Below are positions 16,965 to 24,913 of a stretch of DNA of 64,000 nt, piece by piece. The DNA lies in the NCBI GenBank assembly GCA_035532475.1, contig DATKQY010000003.1, forward strand, positions 11,841 through 75,840, given 5' to 3'. Position numbers and translations under genes: made by a program. Below the pieces are notes generated by a model, which was not told where the DNA came from, did not search any database, and saw only the letters and a list, made by a program, of their open reading frames with translations. The stretch comes from DATKQY01 sp035532475. GTDB taxonomy: Bacteria; Actinomycetota; Acidimicrobiia; Acidimicrobiales; Bog-793. Each line of letters opens with the position of its first letter. Position 1 is the stretch's first letter.

Positions 16965-17405
16965 GTGCCGACCAACGGCCTTTTGATCGAGCGCGTCCAG
17001 CAGGTGAGCGAAGAGCTCGTCGCGGCCTTCGCCCGGCTCGGGCCCCAGCTCTCCTCCTCGCCGCCCCCCGGGCTCGAGGCGTTGCGCCGCGTCGTCTCCT
17101 CGCCTGGGACCGCGCTGCTGGTGGCGCGCGGCGCCGACGCCAGCATCGTCGGCACCTGCACCCTCGTCACCTTCGAGATCCCGACTGGGCTGCGCGCGTG
17201 GCTGGAGGACGTGGTCGTGGACGGGGCGACCCGCGGCAGCGGCGTCGGCGCCGCGCTCGTCGAGGCGGCCCTCGACGCGGCGCGAGCCGCCGGGGCGCGC
17301 ACCGTCGACCTGACCTCGCGCCCGAGCCGTGAGGCCGCGAACCGCCTCTACGAACGGTCGGGCTTCGCGCGTCGGGAGACGAACGTGTGGCGCCGCGAGC
17401 TGTGA
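16965..17405 (+). CDS. GNAT-family N-acetyltransferase
   Basis: A single-domain acetyltransferase of 146 residues. Strand beta4 is LEDVVVDGATRGSGVGAALV, containing the acetyl-CoA pyrophosphate loop R-x-x-G-x-G/A (RGSGVG), and the C-terminal signature is SREAANRLYERSGFARRET. The acceptor (protein amine or small molecule) is unknown. It is divergent from the PAC2 gene, with both promoters in the 87-nt gap, and is monocistronic. Confidence 0.88.
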   Translation: MPTNGLLIERVQQVSEELVAAFARLGPQLSSSPPPGLEALRRVVSSPGTALLVARGADASIVGTCTLVTFEIPTGLRAWLEDVVVDGATRGSGVGAALVEAALDAARAAGARTVDLTSRPSREAANRLYERSGFARRETNVWRREL

Positions 17406-17477
17406 GCCCGGCGGCCCGGTAGCCGTTCGCAGGCCCCCCGGGGCGGTTGCGGCCCGCCGACCGGCCGGCCCTGCAGA

Positions 17478-17500
17478 TCGTTAGTTCGCTAAGCTAACGA
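17478..17500. promoter_or_regulatory. Inverted-repeat operator upstream of the MFS transporter
   Basis: TCGTTAG and CTAACGA are perfect 7-nt arms separated by 9 nt, with an inner TTAG-N4-CTAA. The palindrome overlaps the likely -10 (TAAGCT, 17490-17495). It looks like the site of a MarR- or TetR-type repressor of the drug/metabolite exporter; the regulator gene is not adjacent. Confidence 0.65.
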
Positions 17501-17501
17501 C

Positions 17502-17570
17502 ATGAGCTGCCGCAGCGACCAGGCGGTGCCGAGTCGTGGTGCACGGCGCACCGGGCCCCGCGCTCGATGA
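17502..17570 (+). CDS. Putative 22-aa leader peptide of the MFS gene
   Basis: A short frame begins with ATG 6 nt after TAAGCT, the leaderless arrangement repeated through this window, and its TGA overlaps the MFS ATG (ATGA). The peptide is Arg/Ser-rich (MSCRSDQAVPSRGARR ...). Since the MFS start itself has no good ribosome site, translation of this frame may feed ribosomes to it. It could equally be a chance frame. Confidence 0.35.
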   Translation: MSCRSDQAVPSRGARRTGPRAR

Positions 17571-19342
17571 GCGGGAACGCCCTGGCGACCTCGCGAAGCC
17601 GTGGTGGCCCACCGGCCGGTCGCTCGCACGACGAGCGGTACAAGTGGATCGCCCTGTCCAACGTCACGCTCGGCGTGCTGATGGCGACCATCGACGGGTC
17701 GATCACCCTCATCGCCATGCCGGACATCTTCCGCGGCATCCACCTCGACCCCCTGCAGGCCGGGAACAGCTTCTACCTGCTCTGGATGCTGCTCGGCTTC
17801 CTCGTCGTGACGAGCGTGCTCGTCGTGAACTTCGGCCGCCTCGGCGACCTGTTCGGGCGGGTGCGCCTCTACAACCTCGGCTTCGTCGTCTACACCCTGT
17901 TCTCGCTACTGCTCACCGTCACGTGGCAGACCGGGCGCGCCGGCGCCCTCTACCTCGTGATCATGCGCATCTTCCAAGGTGTCGGCAGCGCCCTGCTGAT
18001 CGCCAACTCCGCGGCCATCCTGACCGACGCCTTCCCCGAGCACCAGCGGGGCATGGCCCTCGGCATCAACAACATCGCCGGGATCAGCGGCCTGTTCATC
18101 GGCCTCGTCCTCGGCGGTGTGCTCGCCCCGATCGACTGGCGGCTCGTCTTCCTCATCTCGGTCCCCATCGGCCTGTTCGGCACCGTCTGGGCGTACCTGA
18201 AGCTGGAAGAGCGCGGGGAGCGGCGCCCCGGGCGCATCGACTGGCTCGGGAACGCGACCTTCGCGCTCGGCCTCATCGGCGTGATGATCGCGATCACCTA
18301 CGGCATCGAGCCCTACGGGGGCAGCACCATGGGCTGGTCGAGCCCCCGGGTCATCGCGTCGGGCCTGTCGGGCGTGGCGCTCCTCGGGGCCTTCGCCGTC
18401 ATCGAGTCGAGGGTCGAGAACCCGATGTTCCGGCTCCCGCTGTTCAAGATCCGCGCCTTCACGGCCGGCAGCATCTCCACGCTCCTCGCCGGGATCGCCC
18501 GGGGCGGGCTGATGTTCATGCTGATCATCTGGCTCCAGGGCATCTGGCTCCCCGAGCACGGGTACACGTTCTCCGCCACGCCGCTGTGGGCGGGCATCTA
18601 CATGCTCCCGCTGACGTTCGGCTTCCTCGTGGCGGGCCCGGTGTCGGGCCTGCTCTCGGACCGCTTCGGGTCGCGACCGTTCGCCACCGGCGGCATGGTG
18701 GTCCAGGCGGCCAGCTTCGCCCTGCTCCTGTTCCTCCCCGTCGACTTCTCCTACCTGCCCTTCGCCCTGCTGCTGTTCATGAACGGGCTCGGCGCCGGAG
18801 CGTTCGCCTCCCCGAACCGCGCCGGGGTGATGAACAGCCTCCCGCCCCAGCACCGCGGCGCCGGGGGCGGCATGAACTCCACCTTCCAGAACTCGGCGCA
18901 GGTGCTGTCGATCGGGATCTTCTTCACGTTGATGATCGTCGGGCTCTCCTCGACGCTGCCCGCCGCCCTCACCCACGGCCTCTCGGCGGAGGGCGTCCCG
19001 GCGACGGCGGTCGAGCGGATCGCGCACCTCCCGCCGGTCTCGGTGCTCTTCGCCGCCTTCCTCGGCTACAACCCGATGCAGCACCTCATCGGCGCGGCGA
19101 CGCTCGCCAAGCTGCCGCCGGCACACGTCGCGGTGCTGACCGGCAGGCGCTTCTTCCCCGAGCTCATCTCGACGCCGTTCCGGTCCGGGCTGAGGCACGC
19201 CTTCGCCTTCGCCATCGCCGCCTGCGTCGTGGCGGCGGGCGCGTCGTGGCTGCGCGGCGGGCGCTACGTCTACCGCGAGCCCGCCGATCGGGCGGCGTCG
19301 GGCGCGGCCGACGGCGCGGGGGTCCCAGAGATCCTGATCTGA
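17567..19342 (+). CDS. MFS transporter, DHA2 (14-TM) drug:H+ antiporter family
   Basis: A 591-residue polytopic transporter. The first helix carries MATIDGSITLIAMPDI (the position of motif D1 in DHA2 exporters) and motif A is GRLGDLFGRVR between helices 2 and 3; GVGSALLIANSAAIL is motif-C-like. About fourteen hydrophobic segments are spread to residue 570. A large loop near 440-510 (GLSAEGVPATAVERIAHLPP) is similar to EmrB/QacA-type proteins. Export of a toxic compound is the usual role; the substrate is unknown. A palindromic operator precedes it. Confidence 0.9.
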   Translation: MSGNALATSRSRGGPPAGRSHDERYKWIALSNVTLGVLMATIDGSITLIAMPDIFRGIHLDPLQAGNSFYLLWMLLGFLVVTSVLVVNFGRLGDLFGRVRLYNLGFVVYTLFSLLLTVTWQTGRAGALYLVIMRIFQGVGSALLIANSAAILTDAFPEHQRGMALGINNIAGISGLFIGLVLGGVLAPIDWRLVFLISVPIGLFGTVWAYLKLEERGERRPGRIDWLGNATFALGLIGVMIAITYGIEPYGGSTMGWSSPRVIASGLSGVALLGAFAVIESRVENPMFRLPLFKIRAFTAGSISTLLAGIARGGLMFMLIIWLQGIWLPEHGYTFSATPLWAGIYMLPLTFGFLVAGPVSGLLSDRFGSRPFATGGMVVQAASFALLLFLPVDFSYLPFALLLFMNGLGAGAFASPNRAGVMNSLPPQHRGAGGGMNSTFQNSAQVLSIGIFFTLMIVGLSSTLPAALTHGLSAEGVPATAVERIAHLPPVSVLFAAFLGYNPMQHLIGAATLAKLPPAHVAVLTGRRFFPELISTPFRSGLRHAFAFAIAACVVAAGASWLRGGRYVYREPADRAASGAADGAGVPEILI

Positions 19343-19459
19343 GGCCGATCGCGCGCTGCGCCAGGGCGATCTCCCCGGCGCTCGGGCCGCCGCTCGACCC
19401 GCGGCCCGGCCGCGCGCGCGAGCTGGCGGCCCGGAGGTGCCCTTTCCGGCGCGCGGTCG

Positions 19460-19465
19460 TAGGAT
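19460..19465 (+). promoter_or_regulatory. Putative -10 element of citrate synthase
   Basis: TAGGAT lies 48 nt before the GTG start, which has its own GAGGAGG ribosome site, so this gene has a leadered mRNA unlike many neighbours. Confidence 0.35.
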
Positions 19466-19513
19466 CCCTCTTCGCGAGGGGCGGGGGGCGGACCACCGAG
19501 GAGGTCGCAGGGC

Positions 19514-20785
19514 GTGACTGACAGCGTCACCATCACCGACAACCGGACCGGACAGTCGATCGAGATCCCGATCGTGGACGGCGGCGTCAACGCGACCGAG
19601 TGGTCGAAGCTGCTCCCGGGCATCTGGTTCTACGACCCCGGCTTCTCGACGACGGCGGAGTGCGAGAGCTCGATCACCTACATCGACGGCGACGAGGGCG
19701 TCCTGCGCTACCGCGGCTACCCCATCGAGCAGCTGGCGGAGCGCTCCTCCTACCTCGAGGTCGCCTACCTGCTCCTGAACGGCGAGCTGCCGACGGCCGC
19801 CCAGTTCGAGACCTGGAAGGACGAGGTCACCCACCACACCTTCATCCACGAGAACGTGAGGAAGCGCTTCCTCGAAGGCTTCCACTACGACGCCCACCCG
19901 ATGGGGATGCTGGTCTCGGCGGTGGCCGCGCTGTCGACCTTCTACCCCGAGGCCAAGAACATCTTGGACCTCGACGCGCGCCACAAGCAGATCGTGCGCC
20001 TGATCGCGAAGATGCCGACCCTCGCCGCGGCGACGCACCGCTTCAGCGTCGGGATGCCCTTCGTCTACCCGGACAACTCGCTCACCTTCGCGGAGAACTT
20101 CCTCTCCATGATGTGGAAGACGGCGGAGCCCCGCTTCGAGGCGAACCCGGCGCTCGCCCGGGCGGTCGACGTCCTGTTCATCCTCCACGCCGACCATGAG
20201 CAGAACTGCTCGACGACGACGATGCGTGTCGTCGGCTCCGCCCACGCCGATCCCTACTCGGCCTGCGCGGCGGCCTGCGCCGCCCTGTACGGCCCCCGCC
20301 ACGGCGGGGCGAACGAGGCGGTGCTGCGGATGCTGACCTCCATCGGCTCGATCGAGAACGTCCCCGCCTTCGTCCAGTCCGTGAAGGAGGGCCACGGGCG
20401 CCTCCAGGGGTTCGGGCACCGCGTCTACAAGAACTACGACCCCCGGGCGAAGATCATCCGCCAGGCGGCCTACGACGTCTTCGAGATCACCGGGAAGAAC
20501 CCCCTGCTCGACATCGCCCTGAAGCTGGAGGAGACGGCGCTCGCCGACGAGTACTTCATCTCGCGCAAGCTCTACCCGAACGTCGACTTCTACTCCGGCC
20601 TCATCTACCAGGCCATGGGCTTCCCCGTGGAGATGTTCACCGTGCTCTTCGCCATCCCCCGCACCGCGGGGTGGCTCGCGCACTGGGTCGAGATGCTCTC
20701 GAAGGACACGAAGATCGCCCGGCCGCGTCAGCTCTACACCGGCAGCCCGGAGCGTGACTACGTCGCCCTCGAGCAGCGCTCCTGA
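19514..20785 (+). CDS. gltA: Citrate synthase
   Basis: A 423-residue type II citrate synthase, condensing oxaloacetate and acetyl-CoA at the entry to the TCA cycle. The active-site residues are visible: His in LFILHADHEQNCSTTTMR, GPRHGGANEAVLRML, His in GFGHRVYKNYDPRA, and Asp in NVDFYSGLIYQAMGFP. The N-terminal small beta domain (TDSVTITDNRTGQSIEIPI) is typical of hexameric bacterial enzymes. The GTG start has GAGGAGG 9 nt upstream. Monocistronic; followed by a strong hairpin. 2-Methylcitrate synthase is a less likely alternative. Confidence 0.95.
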   Translation: MTDSVTITDNRTGQSIEIPIVDGGVNATEWSKLLPGIWFYDPGFSTTAECESSITYIDGDEGVLRYRGYPIEQLAERSSYLEVAYLLLNGELPTAAQFETWKDEVTHHTFIHENVRKRFLEGFHYDAHPMGMLVSAVAALSTFYPEAKNILDLDARHKQIVRLIAKMPTLAAATHRFSVGMPFVYPDNSLTFAENFLSMMWKTAEPRFEANPALARAVDVLFILHADHEQNCSTTTMRVVGSAHADPYSACAAACAALYGPRHGGANEAVLRMLTSIGSIENVPAFVQSVKEGHGRLQGFGHRVYKNYDPRAKIIRQAAYDVFEITGKNPLLDIALKLEETALADEYFISRKLYPNVDFYSGLIYQAMGFPVEMFTVLFAIPRTAGWLAHWVEMLSKDTKIARPRQLYTGSPERDYVALEQRS

Positions 20786-20910
20786 GCGCCCCGCCACCGG
20801 CGCGCCGGCCGAGGCGGGGCGGTCACATCTCTGGCGCGGATGATGACGATGCGCTAAACAGATGACACGGCCGGTCTCCGGGGGGGTCCGGTTTGGGACG
20901 GGGGGGTCCA

Positions 20911-20950
20911 GGCAACGGCCCGCCGGCGCGAGCGCCGGCGGGCCGTTGCC
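20911..20950. terminator. Long perfect hairpin between gltA and rlmB
   Basis: Two 19-nt arms (GGCAACGGCCCGCCGGCGC and its exact complement) with only GA between them lie in the gap of convergent genes, 12 nt before the rlmB stop. It is probably a bidirectional terminator; the T-tract is short. Confidence 0.75.
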
Positions 20951-20961
20951 TTACCGCTGCC

Positions 20962-21885
20962 TCAGGCGCTCGGGTGCCGGCGGCGCCCCGCGACGGCGAA
21001 GCAGGCGACGGCCGCCGCCGCCGCCACGTTCAACGAGCCGAGCGGGCCCCACAGCGGGATGCGGGCGAGCACGTCGCAACGCGAGCGCGTCAGGGCGGCG
21101 AGCCCACGGCCCTCGGCGCCGAGCACGAGCGCGACGGGGCCGTCGAGCAGCTCCAGCCCGTCGAGCTCACGCTCCCCGTCAGCGTCGAGGCCGATGCTCC
21201 ACACCCCGCCGCGGGAGAGCTCCTGCAAGGCGGCGCCGACACCGGGGACGAGGGCGATCGGCAGGTGCTCGACCGCCCCGGCGGCCGCCTTCAGCGCGGC
21301 GGGCGTGAGGTGCGCCGAACGGCGACGCGGGAGCACCGCGCCGGTCGCGCCGGCGCAGCTCGCCGTCCTCAGCACGCTCCCGAGGTTGCGGGGGTCGGTG
21401 ACCCCGTCGAGCACGACGAGGAACGGTGGTGTCGCCACCTCGCCGGTCGCGCCGCCCGCCGTCGCCTCCGACGGGGCGAGGAGCCTGGCCAGGTCGGTCG
21501 CGAGGACCGGAGCGGCGCGGGCGACGACGCCCTGGTGGACCTCGTTGCGCGCGAGCGAGTCGACGTGGTGCTCGGGGACGAACCGCACGGAGACGCCCCG
21601 CGACCGGGCGAGCTCGACGATCTCGGTCAGCACGGTCGAGGGGTCGCGCCCCTCGGCGACGATCAGCTCGAACACGCGTCGGCGCCCGGCGACCAGCAGC
21701 TCACGAACGGCCTGGCGGCCCTCGACCTGCTCGCCCCCGAGTGCCTCGGCCTGCTCGCTGCGACGGGCGGGATCGCCCGGCCTGCCGGGGCTCCCGCGGC
21801 GCCCGGCGGTGCTACGGGGGGTGCCACGCCTGCCGCCGGCGTCCCTGCCGCGCGCGCCACGGCCATCGCTTCGCGGGGCGCTCAC
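20962..21885 (-). CDS. rlmB: TrmH/SpoU-type 23S rRNA 2'-O-methyltransferase
   Basis: A 307-residue SPOUT methyltransferase. After a long basic, low-complexity N-terminus (about 45 residues) comes the substrate-binding domain (GRQAVRELLVAGRRRVFELIV) and the knotted catalytic domain with motif 1 VLDGVTDPRNLGSVLRTA, motif 2 ALVLGAEGRGL and motif 3 IPLWGPLGSLNVAAAAAV. It would methylate a ribose in 23S rRNA, probably G2251, as RlmB does. The GTG start overlaps the ispF stop (GTGA). Last gene of a carD-ispD-ispF-rlmB unit. Confidence 0.9.
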   Translation of the reverse strand: MSAPRSDGRGARGRDAGGRRGTPRSTAGRRGSPGRPGDPARRSEQAEALGGEQVEGRQAVRELLVAGRRRVFELIVAEGRDPSTVLTEIVELARSRGVSVRFVPEHHVDSLARNEVHQGVVARAAPVLATDLARLLAPSEATAGGATGEVATPPFLVVLDGVTDPRNLGSVLRTASCAGATGAVLPRRRSAHLTPAALKAAAGAVEHLPIALVPGVGAALQELSRGGVWSIGLDADGERELDGLELLDGPVALVLGAEGRGLAALTRSRCDVLARIPLWGPLGSLNVAAAAAVACFAVAGRRRHPSA

Positions 21886-22403
21886 GGCGCCGGGGCGGGC
21901 GGCTCCCGCTCGAGCAGCACGACGGCGAAGCACGCGATGCCCTCGACACGCCCGAGGCTGCCGAGGCCCTCGGGGCGCGTCGCCTTCACGTGGATCGGGG
22001 CCCCGGCGGCATCGGAGAGGCGCGCCATCATCTCCTCGCGCCGGGCGACGATCTTCGGCCGCTCCCCGACCACTGTGCAGTCGCCGTTCACCACCCGCCA
22101 GCCCTCGGCGGCCACACGTTCGACGACCGTGCGCAGGAGCAGCAGGCTGTCGGCCCCGCGCCAGTGCTCGTCGGTGTCGGGGAAGTGCGCACCGAGGTCA
22201 CCGAGGCCCGCCGCGCCGAGGATCGCGTCGGCGACGCTGTGCGCGACGACGTCGGCGTCGCTGTGGCCACGCAGCGCCCGCTCGCCGGGGAACCCGACGC
22301 CGCCCAGCACCAGCTGGCGCGGCCGCGCCCGGCCGGGCTCGCCCGGCGTCGGTTCGTCGAAGGGGTGGACGTCGACGCCGAGGCCGACGCGCTGCTCGCT
22401 CAC
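21882..22403 (-). CDS. ispF: 2-C-methyl-D-erythritol 2,4-cyclodiphosphate synthase
   Basis: A 173-residue MEP-pathway enzyme that cyclises CDP-methylerythritol 2-phosphate with loss of CMP. The zinc site is GVDVHPF (Asp and His), the substrate loop is ALRGHSDADVVAHSVADA, and GDLGAHFPDTD and VKATRPEGLGSLGR complete the signature (the last usually reads T-T-x-E-x-L-G). The GTG start overlaps the ispD stop and its end overlaps rlmB, both by GTGA, so the three are tightly coupled. Confidence 0.95.
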   Translation of the reverse strand: MSEQRVGLGVDVHPFDEPTPGEPGRARPRQLVLGGVGFPGERALRGHSDADVVAHSVADAILGAAGLGDLGAHFPDTDEHWRGADSLLLLRTVVERVAAEGWRVVNGDCTVVGERPKIVARREEMMARLSDAAGAPIHVKATRPEGLGSLGRVEGIACFAVVLLEREPPAPAP

Positions 22404-23065
22404 CGCGAGCCGGAGGCGAGGACCTCGGCGCCCCAGGAGCCGAGGCGCGCCAGGTCGTCGACGTCGGTGAGCTTGACGTTGCGCGCCTCGCCGGGGACCG
22501 TCACGACGGCACCGCCGATCGCCTCGACGAGCCCGGCGTCGTCCGTCGCGTCGGGCTCGCCGGCGTGCGCCCGGCGCAGCACCGCGGCGCGGAACGCCTG
22601 GGGCGTCTGCACGGCGACGAGATCGGAGCGCTCCAGCGTCTCGACCACGCGCCCCGCGGCGATGCGCTTCACGGTGTCGGCCAGGGGGACGGCCGGGATC
22701 GCACCGTCCGCCCCCGCCCCGACGGCGGCCACCACGGCCGTGAAGAGCGACCGGGAGGCGAGCGGGCGGGCGGCGTCGTGGACGACGACGATCTCGGCCG
22801 ACGCCGGCACCGCCGCGAGCCCGGCCCGCACCGAGGCGGCTCGCGTCGCCCCGCCGGCGACGACGACGCCGCAACCGGCATGGCGGGACGGTTCGCCGAG
22901 CGCCGCCTCGGGGAGGACGAGCACCACCTCCTCGGCGACCGACCGGGCGGCGTCGACGGCCCATTCCACGACGGGACGTCCGCACAGCTGCTCGAACTGC
23001 TTCGGCCCGCCGAAGCGGCGGCCTTCGCCCCCTGCGACGACGATCGCCCAGGTGCCAGCGGCCAA
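22400..23065 (-). CDS. ispD: 2-C-methyl-D-erythritol 4-phosphate cytidylyltransferase
   Basis: A 221-residue nucleotidyltransferase of the MEP pathway. Signature blocks are AIVVAGGEGRRFGGPKQFE (CTP binding), VVVHDAARPLAS, ADTVKRI and VQTPQAFRA, ending in NVKLTDVDDLARL. The TTG start 13 nt after the carD stop is the only start codon near the N-terminal beta strand; there is no clear ribosome site, so coupling to carD is likely. With ispF it makes IPP/DMAPP precursors that the polyprenyl synthase at 30560 can use. Confidence 0.93.
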   Translation of the reverse strand: MAAGTWAIVVAGGEGRRFGGPKQFEQLCGRPVVEWAVDAARSVAEEVVLVLPEAALGEPSRHAGCGVVVAGGATRAASVRAGLAAVPASAEIVVVHDAARPLASRSLFTAVVAAVGAGADGAIPAVPLADTVKRIAAGRVVETLERSDLVAVQTPQAFRAAVLRRAHAGEPDATDDAGLVEAIGGAVVTVPGEARNVKLTDVDDLARLGSWGAEVLASGSR

Positions 23066-23078
23066 GGGGCTGACCGGC

Positions 23079-23555
23079 TTAGGGAAGAGCGGCGTTCAGC
23101 CGCTCCTCGGCCTCGGCCTCGCTCACCCCGATGGCGAAGGTGAGCTCCGAGACGAGGATCTGCCGGGCGCGGTTCAGCATCCGCTTCTCGCCGGCCGAGA
23201 GCCCCTTGTCCTTGTCGCGGATCGAGAGGTTCCGCACGACCTCGGCGACCTGGTAGATGTCGCCCGACTTCAGCTTTTCGACGTGGTTCTTGTAGCGGCG
23301 TGACCAGTTGGTCGGCATCCGCGCCTCCTTCTTGCGAAGGACGGCGAAGACCTCCTCGACCTCCTCGTCGTTGATCACCTCGCGCAGCCCGACCTCGTCG
23401 GTGTTGTCGGCGGGGACCATCAGGGTCAGGTCGCCGTAGGCGAGCCGGAGGACGAGGTACTCCCGCTTCTCGCCGAAGGCTTCCCGGATCTCCCGCTTCT
23501 CGACCACCGCCGCACCGTGATGCGGATAGACGACTTTGTCGCCGACATCGAACAC
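23079..23555 (-). CDS. carD: CarD-family RNA polymerase-binding regulator
   Basis: A 158-residue protein with the N-terminal RNA-polymerase-interacting Tudor-like domain (FDVGDKVVYPHHGAAVVEKR, LMVPADNTDEVGLREVI) and a helical DNA-binding domain (RYKNHVEKLKSGDIYQVAEV, LSAGEKRMLNRARQILVSE). In actinobacteria CarD stabilises open promoter complexes and is essential in mycobacteria. The GTG start has GAGGAG 8 nt upstream; the longer frame upstream has shadow-like composition. It leads into ispD-ispF-rlmB. Confidence 0.95.
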   Translation of the reverse strand: MFDVGDKVVYPHHGAAVVEKREIREAFGEKREYLVLRLAYGDLTLMVPADNTDEVGLREVINDEEVEEVFAVLRKKEARMPTNWSRRYKNHVEKLKSGDIYQVAEVVRNLSIRDKDKGLSAGEKRMLNRARQILVSELTFAIGVSEAEAEERLNAALP

Positions 23556-23647
23556 TGCGCGACTCCTCAACCCGGCACGTGCGGAACGGCGTCTCTGCGA
23601 CGAGACATGCCGTGGGCCGCTCGATGGTCCGAGCCGGCCGAGCTGCC

Positions 23648-23653
23648 ATTGTA
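23648..23653 (-). promoter_or_regulatory. Putative -10 element of carD
   Basis: TACAAT on the minus strand lies about 92 nt before the carD GTG, in the 200-nt gap after disA. No matching -35 is obvious. The leader between them shows no gene. Confidence 0.4.
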
Positions 23654-23756
23654 CCGGTCCTGGGCCCACCTCACCGCGGGAGGTCCAGCAAGCGGCGCTC
23701 CTGGAGGTGATCGGGGGGCGCGGGGCGCCGAGCGCGCCCGGCCGCCGGCGGTCCGG

Positions 23757-24830
23757 TCAGCCGAAGCGGTCGAGCGCGCCGGCGTCTGCGACCCTGGCAA
23801 GCCGGCCCTTCACGAGGCGTGCCTGGTCCTCACCGATCTCCGCGGCCTCGGCGAGCTCGCCGGCCGGCGCGCGGAGCAGGCGGTGGAGATCGCCGAAGTG
23901 TGCGACGAGCCGCTCGACCTCCGCGCGGCTCATCTCCGGCAGGCGGCGGAGCAGCCGGTAGCCGCGCGGCACGAGCGGAGCGTCGAGATCGAGGGGGACC
24001 GTGGATCCCGGTCGGAACGCGCGGACGACGTGGTCGAGGCCGAGCAGGTCGTCGGCCGGGATGGCGGCGAGGCGGGCGAGCGTCTGGTCGACCGCGTCAC
24101 CCTGCCCGGGGGCGACGTAGTCCGCGGCGACGAGCCGGCGGTCCTCGAAGACGCCGCTCGTGAGCTCGTTCAACTGCAGGCGGAGCAGGCGGCCGTGCTC
24201 GCCGAGCTCGTCGAGCACGTCGGCGATCGCGTCGGCCACCCGGGCGACCATCTCGGCGCGCTGCAGCACCGTGGCCACGTCGCGCACCGTCACCATGTCT
24301 GCGATCTCCGACGCGCCGAGGCTCCCGTTGACCTCGTCGAAGCGAGCCCGGAAGCGGTCGAGCGTCTGGAGGAGGTGGTTCGCCCGCCCGACGAGCGCGT
24401 CGGTCGGCTGCAGCTGGCGGCGGGCGTCGCGCTCGTAGAGGGTGATCCTCCCCGTCTCCTCCGAGACGGCGACCACCGGGACCCCGACGCAGCGGGCGAC
24501 CCGCTCGGCGGTGCGGTGTCGCGTGCCGGTCTCGATCGTGAAGGCCGACGGATCCGGGATCAGATGGACGTTCACCCACACGATGCGCTTGGCCTCGCGG
24601 TCGAGGACCATCGCCCCGTCCATCTTGGCCAGCTCCGAGAGCCGCTGGGGCGTCATCTCGGTGTCGATGTGGAAGCCGCCCGAGCAGATCGCGAGCACCT
24701 CGGGACCGTCACCGAGCACGATCAGCGCTCCCATGTGGGCCCCGAGGATCCGCTCGAGCCCCTCGCGCAGCGGAGAGCCCGGCACGACCTGAGCGAGCAG
24801 CTGACCGAGCGCTGCGGGGGCCTGCGCCAC
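23757..24830 (-). CDS. disA: DNA integrity scanning diadenylate cyclase DisA
   Basis: A 357-residue protein that makes cyclic di-AMP from ATP and scans DNA for branched structures. The diadenylate cyclase domain has both catalytic motifs, LAKMDGAMVLD (DGA) and ETGTRHRTAERVA (RHR). A helical linker and a C-terminal helix-hairpin-helix domain (ELAEAAEIGEDQARLVKGRL) follow. The GTG start is supported by family length and by TACGAT 6 nt upstream, a leaderless arrangement. An open frame continues far upstream without a stop, but that part is antisense to radA and nhaA. It follows radA, the usual order. Confidence 0.95.
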   Translation of the reverse strand: MAQAPAALGQLLAQVVPGSPLREGLERILGAHMGALIVLGDGPEVLAICSGGFHIDTEMTPQRLSELAKMDGAMVLDREAKRIVWVNVHLIPDPSAFTIETGTRHRTAERVARCVGVPVVAVSEETGRITLYERDARRQLQPTDALVGRANHLLQTLDRFRARFDEVNGSLGASEIADMVTVRDVATVLQRAEMVARVADAIADVLDELGEHGRLLRLQLNELTSGVFEDRRLVAADYVAPGQGDAVDQTLARLAAIPADDLLGLDHVVRAFRPGSTVPLDLDAPLVPRGYRLLRRLPEMSRAEVERLVAHFGDLHRLLRAPAGELAEAAEIGEDQARLVKGRLARVADAGALDRFG

Positions 24831-24836
24831 CTGGGC

Positions 24837-24842
24837 ATCGTA
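24837..24842 (-). promoter_or_regulatory. -10 element, leaderless start of disA
   Basis: TACGAT (minus strand) lies 6 nt before the disA GTG, in the 83-nt gap after radA, so disA probably has its own promoter. Confidence 0.5.
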
Positions 24843-24913
24843 CCGGAGGCCGCCGCTGTCTCCGCCCGGCCCGCCGTGCCATGCGGCGGGGGCGGGGCCG
24901 GCGCGAGCGGTGC

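Noticed and set aside
17906..20797. 963-codon minus-strand open frame over the MFS and citrate synthase genes
   Set aside because: Shadow of two well-supported plus-strand genes; composition is Arg/Glu/Gly/Val-rich with no domain.
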